Position numbers and translations under genes: made by a program
Shown: positions 15,863-23,891 of the stretch, piece after piece
Numbering within the stretch: the stretch's first letter is position 1
How the letters are laid out: every line of letters begins with the position of its first letter
The notes under the pieces: model-generated
Database searches by the model: none
Told to the model about the DNA's origin: nothing
What the model saw: the letters and a program-made list of their open reading frames with translations, nothing else
NCBI RefSeq assembly: GCF_938045345.1
Contig: NZ_CALIMS010000025.1
Coordinates: 1 to 41,094 of the forward strand
Source of the DNA: an uncultured Campylobacter sp.
GTDB taxonomy: Bacteria > Campylobacterota > Campylobacteria > Campylobacterales > Campylobacteraceae
Reading direction: 5' to 3'
DNA length: 41,094 bases

Positions 15863-17237
15863 CGCTGCGCAAGCGTTTTTTATAAATCTATTAGGCGCGG
15901 ATAATGCCTATTTTGACGAGGCTCATCGCACGGCATACTGCTACGACGCGACGAAAAGACGCTGCCTGCCGGACGGCGTACTTTTCCCGCGAAGCGAGGA
16001 CGATGTCAGTCAAATTTTAAAATTCTGCAACGAAAATTTAATCCCCATAGTTCCAAGAGGCGCAGGTAGCGGTTTTACTGGTGGATCTTTAGCCGCAAAC
16101 GGCGGAGTGATTTTGGCATTTGAAAAACATATGAATAAAATTCTAGAAATCGACATGCAAAATCTACTCGCCGTAGTCCAACCCGGCTGCATAAATATCG
16201 ATCTGCAAAAAGCAGCCGCAGCGCGCGGGCTTTTTTATCCGCCCGATCCCGCAAGCCAGGATTATTCCACGCTAGGAGGCAATGTCGCCGAAAACTCCGG
16301 CGGTATGCGCGCCGCAAAATACGGCATCACCAAAGACTATGTAATGGCACTGCGTGCGGTACTGCCTAATGGAGAGGTGATCCGAGCAGGCAAACGCACT
16401 ATCAAAGACGTCGCAGGCTTCAACGTGGCAGGAATTTTAATCGCAAGCGAAGGCGCGCTTGCCGTCATCACCGAAATCACGCTCAAACTAATCCCGATGC
16501 CAAAGCTTAAAAAGACCGCGATGGGCGTCTTTCCTAGCGTAGATGCAGCAATGAATGCCGTGTATAAAACAATGGCAGCCGGTATCACGCCCGTGGCGAT
16601 GGAATTTTTAGACGCACTGTGCATAGCCGCGGTCGAGGAGAAATTTCATAAAGGCTTGCCAAGGGATGCGGGCGCGATTTTGATCTGCGAAACCGACGGC
16701 AATTTAGAAGCAATGCTTTTGGAGGAGCTAGCGCTCATAAAAGAAATTTTCGTTCAAAACGGCGCGAGCGACTTTCGCATCGCAGAAAGCGAAGAGGAGC
16801 GTGCGGGCATTTGGTTTGCGAGACGCAACTGCTCGCAGGCGATCAATATCTACGGCACGCTTAAGCTAAATGAGGACATCACCGTCCCGCGCTCGCAGCT
16901 GCCCGAGCTACTGCGCCATATCGCGCGCATCGGCGATAAATACGGCGTGCGCGTGCCCTGCTTCGGGCACACGGGCGATGGCAATGTCCACACCAACGTC
17001 ATGGTCGCCGACAAAAAAGATGAAGCTCAGGTGCGACGCGGACATGACGCAATCACCGAAATTTTCAAAGCTGCAGTTGATCTTGGCGGTACGCTCAGCG
17101 GCGAGCACGGCATCGGACTAAGTAAGGCGGAATTTATGCCACTAGCTTTTAGCGCGGCAGAGATGGAGCTATTTCGCGCAATCAAAAGGGCTTTCGATCC
17201 AAAAGGCATCTTAAATCCCGGAAAAATGGGGCTTTAA
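15849..17237 (+). CDS. glcD: FAD-linked glycolate/D-lactate dehydrogenase, GlcD type
   Basis: A 462-residue flavoprotein of the GlcD/Dld family, oxidising a D-2-hydroxy acid (glycolate or D-lactate) and passing electrons towards the quinone pool. The FAD (PCMH-type) domain shows PDGVLFPRSEDDVSQIL (41-57), IPIVPRGAGSGFTGGS (65-80), YPPDPAS..STLGGNVAENSGG (about 130-150), TIKDVAGFNVAGILIASEGAL (about 184-204). The C-terminal FAD-oxidase domain has CFGHTGDGNVHTN and the closing GGTLSGEHGIGLSK and FDPKGILNPGK. Length and motifs are complete. The start ATG lies inside the end of the pgbA-like gene. No glcE or glcF is nearby, consistent with single-subunit use in Campylobacter. Confidence 0.92.
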   Translation: MATNSAAQAFFINLLGADNAYFDEAHRTAYCYDATKRRCLPDGVLFPRSEDDVSQILKFCNENLIPIVPRGAGSGFTGGSLAANGGVILAFEKHMNKILEIDMQNLLAVVQPGCINIDLQKAAAARGLFYPPDPASQDYSTLGGNVAENSGGMRAAKYGITKDYVMALRAVLPNGEVIRAGKRTIKDVAGFNVAGILIASEGALAVITEITLKLIPMPKLKKTAMGVFPSVDAAMNAVYKTMAAGITPVAMEFLDALCIAAVEEKFHKGLPRDAGAILICETDGNLEAMLLEELALIKEIFVQNGASDFRIAESEEERAGIWFARRNCSQAINIYGTLKLNEDITVPRSQLPELLRHIARIGDKYGVRVPCFGHTGDGNVHTNVMVADKKDEAQVRRGHDAITEIFKAAVDLGGTLSGEHGIGLSKAEFMPLAFSAAEMELFRAIKRAFDPKGILNPGKMGL

Positions 17238-17878
17238 ATTAGGATCGTCATCCAACTTCTACGGTGATTTGAAATCGATTTATCCCACTTATCTCATCTA
17301 AAATTTTACTTTCTTACAATATGCCTACTTAAAATTTATCTTGCTTGCAATTTAGCTTATTTACAGGCTACTTCGAGTTAGTTTTAAGCTTGATCTACCC
17401 ATTTACAGATCGATTTTGCTTGCTTTGCGATGAATAATTTTACTTGTTTATTGATAGATTCTATACAATTGTGAATTGATTTTATTTACTTCGCAGATTG
17501 ATTACTTCATGCGATCTTCTTCGGATATTTTTGCCATATCAGCTGTGATTGCATAGCTACTCGCTAGTTTGCGCAATTTTTTCTCTTTCAACGATATATA
17601 ATTTAGCACTATTATTATGATGAAATCCCTATATCGCGATGGATAAGTCTATGATAAGTTAAAATTCTGTCAATAAAATCCACAGCATAGATTAAATTCT
17701 AAACTTCTAAGATACTGAAATTTTAAAATCACTATCCATCGCCATTATCGCAATATGTGGAATTTCAGCAATAAAATTTAAAGACGAAATTCCGCGAAAT
17801 TTCATAAAATCCCATAAAGCTCCGCAAAATTTCTATACTAATTTCGATCTCGCCGTATTATCTAGCTAGCCCTGCCAT
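17238..17878. other. Intergenic stretch, no gene seen
   Basis: About 640 bp between the convergent glcD and Sel1 genes, more AT-rich than the coding DNA. I found no open frame with a ribosome site, no tRNA and no strong terminator hairpin. About ten RAATTY sites are spread through it. Confidence 0.5.
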
Positions 17879-18565
17879 CTATTTGGTCGCATTAGCCTCG
17901 CTTGCATTTATTTTATTCATCGCGGCTACTACGTTGCAGCTAAACTCCGCTCCCAGTTTGCAAGCCTTGTCGTAGTAGATCATCGCCTTATCCAGATCCG
18001 GCTCGCCAAATTCCTTCTTTGAATACGCTAGTCCAACCCTTTGGCATCCCTCCGCCAAAGCAGCATCGCAAGATTTTAGGAAAAACTTAAGAGCGCCCTG
18101 ATAGTCTTTTTCTTCATAGCTAGCGACCGCAGCGTTTAAGCAGCCCTCGCCTAATCCCAAATCGCATGATTTGGCAAAAAACGCGAACGTATTTTTCTTA
18201 TCGGCATTTTTATAAGAGATTATCGCGGCATTGTAGCAAGCTTTGGCAGCTCCCAGCTCGCACGCTTTGGAATAAAACCGCGCGGACTTGTCCTTATCCT
18301 TCGTAGTTTTATATAAATTTTGCTCGTCGTAATATAAATCTCCCGCGATAGCACAGCTATTTTCCAGCCCCGCTTCACAAGCTTTTTCAAACGGCTTTTT
18401 TGCTTCCTCATAATCGCGCTCCTCAAGCAAATACGCTCCATAGTCTTCGCACGAATTAGCCCTACCGACGCCGCATCCGACAAACGAGACCCCTTGCGGG
18501 AAAAATATCTGCGCGAGCAAGTAGGCTGCTACGATTAGTGCGGCAATCGACGCTAAAATTTTCAT
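17879..18565 (-). CDS. Exported Sel1-like repeat (Hcp-type) cysteine-rich protein
   Basis: A 228-residue protein with an N-terminal membrane segment or signal (residues 3-20, ILASIAALIVAAYLLAQI). It is followed by about five Sel1-like repeats of about 36 residues: CEAGLENSCAIAGDLYY, CELGAAKACYNAAIISY, CDLGLGEGCLNAAVASY, CDAALAEGCQRVGLAYS and CKLGAEFSCNVVAAM. Each repeat carries two cysteines spaced eight apart (C-x7-C), the disulfide arrangement of the Helicobacter cysteine-rich proteins (Hcp). Such solenoids mediate protein contacts in the periplasm or outside; the partner is unknown. Start is supported by AAGGAG before the ATG and TATAAT on the minus strand at 18598-18593. A paralogue lies at 31857-32597. 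Confidence 0.85.
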   Translation of the reverse strand: MKILASIAALIVAAYLLAQIFFPQGVSFVGCGVGRANSCEDYGAYLLEERDYEEAKKPFEKACEAGLENSCAIAGDLYYDEQNLYKTTKDKDKSARFYSKACELGAAKACYNAAIISYKNADKKNTFAFFAKSCDLGLGEGCLNAAVASYEEKDYQGALKFFLKSCDAALAEGCQRVGLAYSKKEFGEPDLDKAMIYYDKACKLGAEFSCNVVAAMNKINASEANATK

Positions 18566-18592
18566 TTTTGCTCCTTTTAAATTTTAAAAATA

Positions 18593-18598
18593 ATTATA
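18593..18598 (-). promoter_or_regulatory. Probable -10 of the Sel1-repeat gene
   Basis: TATAAT on the minus strand preceded by GC, 28 bases before the ATG at 18565. Confidence 0.5.
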
Positions 18599-19351
18599 GC
18601 AAAAAGCGAGGGATAAAATTTTAATTTTTGATAATAGCTGTGAAATTTACGGCGAATTCTTGCAAAATTCCTATCAAAATCCCAAGCAAAATTTTAAATA
18701 AAATTTTAAACGGAGCTTTGAGCTGAATTTCAAAAAGACAAATTAAAATTTTACTTGCAAGATTATTTTTATGGCTGGCTTGCCTCAATTTTTACTCGCA
18801 CGTCTATGCGGCATCCACGGCGCCTGCAGTATTTATAATAAAGCATTTAATCCTGAGGTCTGAAACACCTACAGCCTCTGCAATGGTGATTTATCAGAGC
18901 GATAATCTAGTGTGTAAAATATTTTGCCATATACCAAGCCCGTGGTAAGCATCTTGCCGTGCCATAGAAAACTTTTGAAAATTTCGCATTGCTGCTTAAA
19001 AATTTTAAAAAATTTTATGCCACTAGCCTTTAAATTTATCTTAGAAATTGGCTTGCCTATGCCAAAACTGCAGGCGTAATGCACCTTTAGGCATTTTTTG
19101 CTCCGATACCCAGGCTTATTAGATTATATCGCACCGCTTATATATGTTGAGCCTGAAAATAATCAAGGTCGCGCAGTATCTGTATCACGCATGTAAATTT
19201 CATCTATGTAGACTGCGATTACGATTTCAGCCGCGCAAGCCCAGCTCGTAAAATTCTGATAGTTTTAAAACCCAAATGCCACGTAGAATTCTATCTATTT
19301 AAAGAGCTTTACTTCAAAATTTTATTCGCTGCAAAGCGCAAGCCGCTCTCC
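18599..19351. other. Intergenic stretch, no convincing gene
   Basis: About 750 bp. A 71-codon minus-strand frame (19084-18869) has no ribosome site and no recognisable family, so I do not call it. RAATTY sites are frequent near 18600-18750 and 18970-19040. Confidence 0.45.
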
Positions 19352-19720
19352 CTAGCGCTCAAACTCTATCACAGCCTCCTCCTCGCCGAACCACATCACG
19401 GAATTTTTGATATCGCAAAACCTCGCCTCATCTGCCATCAGCTCCGCTAGCACCGCTCGCGCCGCCTCACTGTTTCGCGCATCCGCAAACGCCTGCACGC
19501 TCTCATACCACAGCTCGCCCATCGCGTCGTAGCCAAACGTCGCCGTCTCGCGCTCGGTGCTCTGCCCCTCGGGGAAAACGGGCATGGTTTTTGCATAGCG
19601 GACGATATTTAGTGCCTTTTGATTAGCTAAAACCTTTTGTGAATGCGCCGCCCAGTGCGCCACAAACTCTTGCTGCGTGATACCCGGTGCCCTTTTTACT
19701 AACATCGTGATCTTAAACAT
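19352..19720 (-). CDS. EthD domain-containing protein
   Basis: A 122-residue protein of the EthD family, small ferredoxin-like-fold dimeric alpha+beta barrels. The start MFKITMLVKRAPGITQQEFVAHW is typical (K-R-x-x-x-T-x-E-E-F-x-x-H-W), followed by AAHSQKVL and a central MGELWYESVQAFADARNS. EthD was named from an ether-degradation cluster, where its role is unclear; the domain also occurs in ring-modifying enzymes, so no reaction can be assigned. GGGAG precedes the ATG. It stands alone, with intergenic DNA of about 440 bp upstream and 780 bp downstream. Confidence 0.82.
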   Translation of the reverse strand: MFKITMLVKRAPGITQQEFVAHWAAHSQKVLANQKALNIVRYAKTMPVFPEGQSTERETATFGYDAMGELWYESVQAFADARNSEAARAVLAELMADEARFCDIKNSVMWFGEEEAVIEFER

Positions 19721-20162
19721 AACCGCTCCCTAAATGAAATTTATCACAAAATTTGCGCCCTATTCTATGATGCATCCACGTTTTTGCAATTTTGCTTAGC
19801 ATTCTTTGCGTCTAAATAGACCTTGAAAAAACTTAAATAGCAGCCGTGCGCGCGAGCACAAATCGCCAAAATGCATAAGCCTCACTACTAAAGCTCAAAC
19901 CGCCGTCAATCTCACTCGGTTTAACCACCTAAAGCGTCATTTACGGATGCTCCGAAATAAATTCTAGAGACTCTTTTTAGGCAAAGCAAAATTTCGCCAG
20001 GCTTTAGCGGGCGATGAAATTTTACCGACTTTCGGCGCGCATAAGTTCTATCCGTTTTACTAGGCAAGATAGAATTTTGCAAGCATTAAGTGGTCGGCAA
20101 AACAGACGAGCGGCGATTTCCTCTTGCGCAGCCGAGCGCAAATTACGTTGCTGCGCACGCGC
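19721..20162. other. Intergenic stretch, no gene seen
   Basis: About 440 bp upstream of the EthD gene and downstream of ruvX. No ribosome-site-bearing open frame, structured RNA or obvious promoter was recognised. Confidence 0.45.
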
Positions 20163-20555
20163 CTAGCCCCTGCTCGCCAAAAACCTCTGCAAAATTATCG
20201 TCGCGGCGATGCTATCAAAGCGCGCGTCCTTGCCGCCCCCCTTAGCGCCTTTGCTCGCAAGCTCCGCCGCTTCGGCGCTCGAAAAGCTCTCGTCTTGAAA
20301 TTTTATCTCGCCGTCAAAATCCAGCAGAGAAGCGAAGTGCCGTATGCGCCTGCTCATCTCATCCTCGCTCGCCCCGCCGCGCGGCACGCCCAGCACTAGC
20401 ACGCTGGCGCCCTTTTCGCGCAGCAGCTCGCTTAGCTCTCGCGCAGCTTGGGTGCGGTTTTTGCGCAGGATCGGCTCGCACGGAAGCGGCGTCTTATCAT
20501 CCGGTGCCGCCGCCACGCCGATACGTTTAAGCCCAATATCGATCGCAACTATCAA
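20163..20555 (-). CDS. ruvX: YqgF/RuvX family putative pre-16S rRNA nuclease
   Basis: A 130-residue RNase H-like protein. YqgF/RuvX is implicated in processing the 5' end of 16S rRNA and was originally proposed to be a Holliday junction resolvase. Seen: MIVAIDIGLKRIGVAAAP with the first catalytic Asp (residue 6), VLVLGVPRGGASEDEMSRRIRHFASLL in the middle, FQDESFSSAEA with the second acidic residues, and DARFDSIAATIILQRFL at the end holding the last Asp. The start is a TTG at 20555. AAGGA is six bases upstream, whereas the nearby ATG is out of frame. It follows dprA after about 200 bp, the same neighbour as in C. jejuni. Confidence 0.88.
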   Translation of the reverse strand: MIVAIDIGLKRIGVAAAPDDKTPLPCEPILRKNRTQAARELSELLREKGASVLVLGVPRGGASEDEMSRRIRHFASLLDFDGEIKFQDESFSSAEAAELASKGAKGGGKDARFDSIAATIILQRFLASRG

Positions 20556-20753
20556 ATTTCATCCTTTTTAGTTCGGCTTCGGCAAGCCGCGCGGGTTTGT
20601 TTTAAGCTCAAGTGCTACTTGCGGAAAGTAAAATTTTACCGAGCCGCCTTTTTCTAAATTTAAACACCGACCGCGCAGACTACGCGCCGTGCAAACAAGC
20701 CGTGCGGGCGGACGGCGCCGATCAAACTACGGTGAGCAAACGCCTGCCGCCGG

Positions 20754-21542
20754 CTACTTTGCCACGATCTTTGCGCCTAAAATTTCGATCCTACCTTCTA
20801 GCTCATATTCGTAAATTTTATCGCCGAAGCGCTCGATCGCCGCTTGCAAATCGGAATTTAGCGCTAAAAATTCCATCACCTCATCCCGTGCGTGCTCAGT
20901 GTTTTGCGGCGTCTGCGGAGCCAAAGAGGCGACGAATTCGCCAAAATCCGCGATCAGCCGCGCCTGAGATTTTGCGAGCAGATCATTCGTGCCCGCGCTC
21001 TCGTCCATTCGGTGCGGCAGCACGTACACGGGCACGCCCATCTCACGAGCCAGGCGCGCGCTTTGCAGCGAGCCGCTGCGAGGCTCGGCTTGAGCGATAA
21101 TCAGAGCTTCGGACAGCGCCACGACGATGCGGTTGCGCTGCAAAAACTGAAATCCGCGCGCGCTCACGCCGTCCTCATACTCGCTAAGCGCGAGGCTACG
21201 CTCATAAATTTTGCCGATCATGGTGGCGTTTTGCGCGGGATAAATTTGATCAAGACCGTTTCCAAAAACCGCAATCGTGTTTGGAAACGCCCCTTCGTGC
21301 GCGGCTATGTCGCAGCCGATCGCCGCGCCGCTTACGACGCAAAAGTCCGCATCGCTCAAAGCGCGCGCAAGGCGCAGGATCAAATTTTTACTATAAACGC
21401 TCATCTTGCGCGAGCCCACGATCGAGATGCGGCGCTTTTGCAGTAGCGCCGGCTCGCCCCTAAAATACAGCTGCGCGGGCTCGCTCGCACCGAGCCTTGC
21501 TAGGCTTTGAATTTTAAAACCGAGCTCACTCGTAGTACTCAT
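20754..21542 (-). CDS. dprA: DNA-processing protein DprA (Smf)
   Basis: A 262-residue DprA. It binds incoming single-stranded DNA during natural transformation and loads RecA. The Rossmann-like core is clear: ISIVGSRKMSVYSKNLI (39-55), CVVSGAAIGCDIAAHEGAF (68-86), TIAVFGNGLDQIYPAQN (89-105), FQFLQRNRIVVALSEALIIAQAEPRSGSLQSARLA (131-165, with the S-G-S/T-L-x-x-A signature) and PVYVLPHRMDESAGTNDLL. It lacks the N-terminal SAM domain and has a short C-terminal tail, like other epsilonproteobacterial forms. Its start overlaps the deacetylase gene by 17 bases. A competence gene here is relevant to the unusual RAATTY density of this DNA. Confidence 0.93.
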   Translation of the reverse strand: MSTTSELGFKIQSLARLGASEPAQLYFRGEPALLQKRRISIVGSRKMSVYSKNLILRLARALSDADFCVVSGAAIGCDIAAHEGAFPNTIAVFGNGLDQIYPAQNATMIGKIYERSLALSEYEDGVSARGFQFLQRNRIVVALSEALIIAQAEPRSGSLQSARLAREMGVPVYVLPHRMDESAGTNDLLAKSQARLIADFGEFVASLAPQTPQNTEHARDEVMEFLALNSDLQAAIERFGDKIYEYELEGRIEILGAKIVAK

Positions 21543-22716
21543 AAATTTCGTCCAAATACACTAAATCGACCTCGCCTAGGATGTCGGCGCTGTTTGCAAG
21601 CGCGCGCAGAGTAGAGCTTTTGGGATGGCCGATAGCGATGGCGTAACCCTGCTTTTTAGCAAGCGCGACGGCTTCGCGCAGCTTTTTGCGCACCGCGGCG
21701 ACGCTGTTTTGATTATCCAAAAATACATCGCGATGCACGTATCGCATGCCAAGCTCATTCATCGCCGCCTTAGCCTTGGTAGCGGGGCTCGTGCGCGAGT
21801 CGATAAATAAAAATCCATGCTCGTTCATCGCGCGCAGTAGGTTTTGCATCGCGCGCTCGTCGGCGGTAAATTTAGAACCTGTGTGGTTATTTATAAATTT
21901 AGCGTTCGGAAAGTCCGCGCGCAGCTTGGCTATGACGCCGCGCAGCTTCTCGTAATTATCCGAAGCTCGCAGCGTCGCGGAATTATTTTTAGCAGAGCTT
22001 GCCTCCATCGGCAGGTGGATCGCATAATGCTCAAAGCCGCGAGCGAGCGAGCTCGTGTCCTTGCGCTGATATTCGGGTGGAAAGATGGACGGCGTCACGC
22101 GCACGGGCAGAGCGGCGATCTTTTGCGCCTGCTCGCCGGTGCCTACGTCGTCGATAATGATCGCTAGCTTTGCGCGAGAGCCTGCCGGCAAAGCCTTGCG
22201 CGGCGATTTAGAAAGATCGTCTGCGCTGCCGGAAGCGTGGCTTTGCGCGGTAGAATTTATGGAATTTTTTGAAGCGGAATTTGCCGCGGTAAAATTTACG
22301 TCCGATCCGCCGCTCGCTGAATTTGCAGCGGCGGAATTTGCGGAAGCCATAGAATTTACGGAATTTTGCGAATCGCCGCTTGCAGAATTTTGTCTTGCGG
22401 AATTTTGCGAGGCAGGCTCTACGGGAAGCTTCGGTGCGGTTATGTTTTGCTCGGCGATCTTATCGAGCTCCTTTTGAATCAGCGCTTCCTTCTGTGCAGC
22501 GCTTAAACGAGGCTTTTTACCGCGAGGATCGGAAGGGCTTTCGGGAGCTTGTTTGCGCGAGCTTTGCTGCAACGCGGCTTTATTACCCGAAAATACGAGA
22601 TCCAAAACCGCGTAGGTAACCGCACCGCTTAAAAAGCATAAGATTACGACAAAGGCGATCGCTATGTAATTGATCGGGCGCTTTTTGCGGCGCCCACGTG
22701 GATTTGTATTAGCCAA
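21526..22716 (-). CDS. Divergent polysaccharide deacetylase family protein (YibQ-like) with a repetitive linker
   Basis: A 396-residue membrane-anchored protein. A basic N-terminus (RGRRKKRP) precedes one membrane segment (about 15-40). A linker of about 120 residues follows, mostly N-S-A repeats (SQNSARQNSASG, NSMASANSAAANSASG). The C-terminal domain (about 172-396) is of the divergent polysaccharide deacetylase family: LAIIIDDVGTGEQAQKIAALP, TPSIFPP, HYAIHLPMEA, INNHTGSKFT, LFIDSRTSP and YAIAIGHPKSSTL. The D-D and N-N-H-x-G-S motifs suggest metal-dependent chemistry on a cell-envelope glycan, but the reaction is not established. The gene lies between ilvC and dprA, as in C. jejuni. The linker DNA is the densest RAATTY tract in a coding region here. 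Confidence 0.88.
   Translation of the reverse strand: MANTNPRGRRKKRPINYIAIAFVVILCFLSGAVTYAVLDLVFSGNKAALQQSSRKQAPESPSDPRGKKPRLSAAQKEALIQKELDKIAEQNITAPKLPVEPASQNSARQNSASGDSQNSVNSMASANSAAANSASGGSDVNFTAANSASKNSINSTAQSHASGSADDLSKSPRKALPAGSRAKLAIIIDDVGTGEQAQKIAALPVRVTPSIFPPEYQRKDTSSLARGFEHYAIHLPMEASSAKNNSATLRASDNYEKLRGVIAKLRADFPNAKFINNHTGSKFTADERAMQNLLRAMNEHGFLFIDSRTSPATKAKAAMNELGMRYVHRDVFLDNQNSVAAVRKKLREAVALAKKQGYAIAIGHPKSSTLRALANSADILGEVDLVYLDEIYEYYE
22225..22420 (-). repeat. RAATTY-rich Asn-Ser-Ala linker repeat in the deacetylase gene
   Basis: About 195 bp encoding repeated N-S-A, N-F-T-A-A-N-S-A-S peptides. I counted ten RAATTY sites, nearly all GAATTT (AAATTC on the coding strand), spaced about 12-30 bp. 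Confidence 0.7.
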
Positions 22717-22729
22717 AGCTCAGCCGAAA

Positions 22730-23752
22730 TCAGTTTTTATCTTTGTTTATGAGCTTACCCTTGGCGATCCACGGCATCATCGCGCGAAGCTTCTCGCCGG
22801 TTTTGCTAAGCAAGCTATTTGCCGTGATGTTGCGCTCGGCATTCATTCGCACGTAGCCAGCTTTGCGCTCGAGGATGAAGTCTTTTGCAAATTTGCCGTT
22901 TTGGATCTCCTTTAGCACCTCTTTCATCGCCGCTTTGCTGCTTTCGTTTACGACGCGGTTGCCGCTTACGTAATCGCCGTATTCTGCGGTGTTTGAGATC
23001 GAGTAGCGCATATCGGCCATGCCGCCTTGATAGATGAGATCCACGATCAGCTTCATCTCGTGCTGGCACTCAAAATACGCCATCTCAGGCTCATATCCAG
23101 CCTCTACAAGGGTCTCAAAGCCTGCGTTGATGAGCGCGCAAAGTCCGCCGCAAAGTACAGCCTGTTCGCCGAAAAGATCGGTCTCAGTCTCTGCTTTGAA
23201 GGTCGTTTCGATGATGCCGGTGCGACCGCCGCCGATCGCGCTTGCATAGCTTAGAGCAAGCTCTTTGGCTCTGCCGCTTTCGTTTTGCGAAACGGCGATC
23301 AGCATCGGCACTCCGCCGCCGCTTACAAACTCATTGCGGACGGTGTGGCCCGGGGCTTTCGGAGCGATCATAATGCAATCGATGCCCTTTGGAGGGACGA
23401 TCTGTCCGAAGTGGATATTAAAGCCGTGCGCGAACGCGATCGCGTCGCCCTCGCTTAAGCTCGGCTCGATCTCCGCTTTGAAAATGTCGCTTTGAAACTC
23501 ATCAGGCGTTAGGATCATTACGACGTCTGCGGCCTTCGTAGCTTCGCCGACGCTCATTACTTTAAAGCCCTTCGCCTCGGCCTTGCTCCAGCTCGCGCCG
23601 CCCTTTTTTAGACCCACAATGACCTCTACGCCGCTATCGCGCAAATTTTCGGCGTGAGCGTGCCCCTGCGAGCCGAAGCCGATCATAGCGACCTTTTTAG
23701 CCTTAATCAAGCCCAAATCGCAATCTTTGTCGTAAAAAACGTTTATTGCCAT
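22730..23752 (-). CDS. ilvC: Ketol-acid reductoisomerase (NADP+)
   Basis: A 340-residue class I ketol-acid reductoisomerase. It converts 2-acetolactate to 2,3-dihydroxy-3-isovalerate (valine/leucine branch) and acetohydroxybutyrate in the isoleucine branch, using Mg2+ and NADPH. Seen: the Rossmann loop VAMIGFGSQGHAHAENLRDSG (21-41), VMILTPDEFQ (78-87), IAFAHGFNIHFG (105-116), MIAPKAPGHTVRNEFVSGGGVP (128-149) and the metal-binding FKAETETDLFGEQAVLCGG (185-203, with D192 and E196). IEC-type CQHEMKLIVDLIYQGGM follows in the C-terminal knotted domain. Length is standard. TACAAT on the minus strand at 23790-23785 is a likely -10, and AAAAGGA precedes the ATG. Confidence 0.97.
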   Translation of the reverse strand: MAINVFYDKDCDLGLIKAKKVAMIGFGSQGHAHAENLRDSGVEVIVGLKKGGASWSKAEAKGFKVMSVGEATKAADVVMILTPDEFQSDIFKAEIEPSLSEGDAIAFAHGFNIHFGQIVPPKGIDCIMIAPKAPGHTVRNEFVSGGGVPMLIAVSQNESGRAKELALSYASAIGGGRTGIIETTFKAETETDLFGEQAVLCGGLCALINAGFETLVEAGYEPEMAYFECQHEMKLIVDLIYQGGMADMRYSISNTAEYGDYVSGNRVVNESSKAAMKEVLKEIQNGKFAKDFILERKAGYVRMNAERNITANSLLSKTGEKLRAMMPWIAKGKLINKDKN

Positions 23753-23784
23753 AACGCATCCTTTTTTTTAAAAATTTAGGCGAG

Positions 23785-23790
23785 ATTGTA
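23785..23790 (-). promoter_or_regulatory. Probable -10 of ilvC
   Basis: TACAAT on the minus strand, preceded by GC, 33 bases before the ilvC ATG at 23752; AAAAGGA follows as ribosome site. Confidence 0.45.
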
Positions 23791-23891
23791 GCTAAAATTT
23801 GCTTTTACGTAGATAAACCGCGCGCCGCAAGGGCGGATAAAGAAATTTTGAGCTATCATTGAGGCATAATTTAGCTTTAAAAGGAGCGAAA

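Noticed and set aside
18869..19084. 71-codon minus-strand frame in the gap before the EthD gene
   Set aside because: No ribosome binding site, no family, base composition like the surrounding non-coding DNA.
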